This document shows, piece by piece, positions 62,411-64,000 of a stretch of DNA of 64,000 bases. The notes under the pieces were generated by a model. That model saw only the letters and a program-made list of their open reading frames with translations. It did no database searches and was not told where the DNA came from. A program made the position numbers and the translations under genes. How positions within the stretch are numbered: position 1 is the stretch's first letter; the number at the start of each line of letters is the position of its first letter. The stretch is from Argopecten irradians. Lineage: Eukaryota; Mollusca; Bivalvia; Pectinida; Pectinidae. The stretch covers positions 26,377,695 to 26,441,694 of the forward strand of contig NC_091143.1 in NCBI RefSeq assembly GCF_041381155.1. The letters run 5' to 3'.

Positions 62411-64000
62411 CAGTATAGACCAGTACTGGTACTGTCCCTGTCCTTGTGTAGTTGTAGACCAGTACTGTCTCCTCTGACCCCTGTGTGGACCAGTACATGT
62501 ACTGTCCCTGTACCCTGTGTAGACAAATATTGTCCCTGTCCCCTGTGTAAACCAGTACTGTCCCTGACCTCTGTGTAGACCAGTACTGTCCCTGTCCCTG
62601 CCCCCCAAGATATAGACCAGTACTGGCACTGTCCCTGTCCCCTATGTAGACCAGTACTGGTACTTTCCCTGTCCCCTGTGTTTACCAGTACTGGTGCTGT
62701 GTCTGTTCTTCATGTAGAACAGTACTGGTACTGTCCATGTCCCCTGGGTAAAACATAACTGGCACTGTCGATATCTCATGTGTAGACCAGTACTGTCCAT
62801 GTCCTCTGTGTAGACCTGTCCTGTTACTGCCTCTGTCCCCTGTGTAGACCAGTACTGTCCCTGACCCCTGTGTAGACCAGTACTGTACTGTCCCTGTCCC
62901 CTGTGTAGACCAGTACTGTCCCTGTCCCTGTGTAGACCAGAACTGGTACTGTCCCTGTCCCCTGTGTGGACCAGTACTGGTACTGTCACTGTATCCTGTG
63001 TAGACCTGTACTGGTACTGTCACTGACCCCTGTGTAGACCAGTACTGGTACTGTCCCTGTCCCCTGTGTAGACCAGTACTGGTACTGTCCCTGTCCCCTG
63101 TGTAGACCAGTACTGGTACTGTCCCTGTCCCCTGTGTAGACCAGTACTGGTACTGTATTGTCCCCTGTGTAGACCAGTACTGGTACTGTATTGTCCCCTG
63201 TGTAGACCAGTACTGGTACTGTCACTGACCACTGTGTAGACCAGTACTGGTACTGTCCCTGTCCCCTGTGTAGACCAGTACTAGTACTGTCCCTGTCCCC
63301 TGTGTAGACCAGTAGTACTGTCCTTGTCCCCTGTGTAGACCAGTACTGGTACTGTCCCTGTCCCCTGTGTAGACCAGTACTGGTACTGTCCCTGTCCCCT
63401 GTGTAGACCAGTACTGGTACTGTCCCTGTCCCCTGTGTAGACCAGTACTGGTACTGTCCCTGTCCCCTGTGTAGACCAGTACTGGTACTGTCACTGACCA
63501 CTGTGTAGACCAGTACTGGTACTGTCACTGACCCCTGTGTAGACCAGTACTGGTACTGTCACCTGTACTGTGTAGACCAGTACTGGTACTTGTCCCTGTC
63601 CCCTGTGTAGACCAGTATGGTACTGTCTTGTATTCGGTGTGTAGACCAGTACTGGTCCCGTCCTCTGTGTAGACCCTTACTGGTACTTTCCCTGTACCCT
63701 GTGTAGACTAGTAGTGGTAATGTCCCTGTACCCTGTGTAGACCAGTATTGGTAAGTCCCTGTACCCTGTGTAGACCAGTACTGTACTGTCCCTGACCCCT
63801 GTGTAGACCAGTACTGGTACTGTCCCTGTCCCCTGTGTAGACCTGTACTGGTACTGTATCACTGACCCCTGTGTAGACCAGTACTGGTACTGTCACTGAC
63901 CCTGTGTAGACCAGTACTGGTACTGTCCCTGACCCCTGTGTAGTACCAGTACTGGTACTGTCCCTGTCCCCTGTGTAGACCAGTACTGTCCTGCCTGACC
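62093..64000. repeat. minisatellite of 26-34 bp built on CCAGTACTGG, runs off window end
   Basis: The commonest unit is 34 bp: TGTCCCTGTCCCCTGTGTAG followed by ACCAGTACTGGTAC. Shorter units lack the second half-palindrome. Unit length and sequence are most regular at about 63000-63540 and more irregular toward both sides. A C run lies at about 62397-62408. The minus strand lacks stops over many units in all phases (peptides such as STGLHRGQGQYQYW, up to 180 codons), which I treat as artefact. The array continues beyond the window. Confidence 0.95.

Noticed and set aside
62213-63896. Minus-strand frames up to 180 codons (STGLHRGQGQYQYW repeats)
   Set aside because: They come from the stop-free 34-bp minisatellite unit read in several overlapping frames.
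50841-64000. Regularly spaced repeats as a possible CRISPR array
   Set aside because: There are no unique spacers between repeats, the units are contiguous, and the genome is animal.

Overview
The window is AT-rich, repeat-rich, gene-poor animal nuclear DNA. It has no operons, no long unique reading frames and no ribosomal RNA. Its clearest genes are eukaryotic tRNAs with internal A and B boxes, two of them tRNA-Ile(UAU) genes with a canonical intron. tRNA-headed SINEs with a shared 3' domain, a LINE tail, several MITE-like elements and large minisatellites fit a mollusc. I recall the SINE and MITE families as common in scallops, so a bivalve, probably a pectinid, is the best guess. That is recall plus inference, not a database match.

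Layout. 1-26.9 kb is mostly unique AT-rich DNA with a 23-bp minisatellite (6.6-8.2 kb), an 18-bp minisatellite (13.7-14.1 kb), a CA microsatellite, two MITE-like elements and one weak small-ORF candidate. 26.9-30.7 kb holds five tRNA-Gln genes (CUG and UUG) and one truncated copy, all on the minus strand. 32.7 kb has a 66-codon frame that looks like a small secreted prohormone. 37.0-38.05 kb is a 1,070-bp foldback element with long inverted arms and an 8-bp target duplication. 41.5-49.9 kb carries tRNA-Lys(UUU), six more tRNA-Gln genes, three tRNA-Gln relics and two intron-bearing tRNA-Ile(UAU) genes. The Gln and Lys genes there are on the plus strand and the Ile genes on the minus strand. 50.8-55.7 kb is a 56-bp satellite of about 86 copies. 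56.7-61.1 kb has short tandem duplications and SINE and MITE pieces. From 62.1 kb to the window end runs a minisatellite built on a CCAGTACTGG palindrome.

Function. The supportable activity is Pol III tRNA supply, chiefly glutamine. CUG and UUG genes alternate in both arrays, and the arrays point away from each other. Flanks show repeated local duplication of roughly 2-kb units. One LINE fragment inserted after a duplication, and several copies are decaying. Apart from the two small-ORF candidates I see no convincing protein-coding exon. The long open frames inside the minisatellites arise because their repeat units lack stops on one strand.
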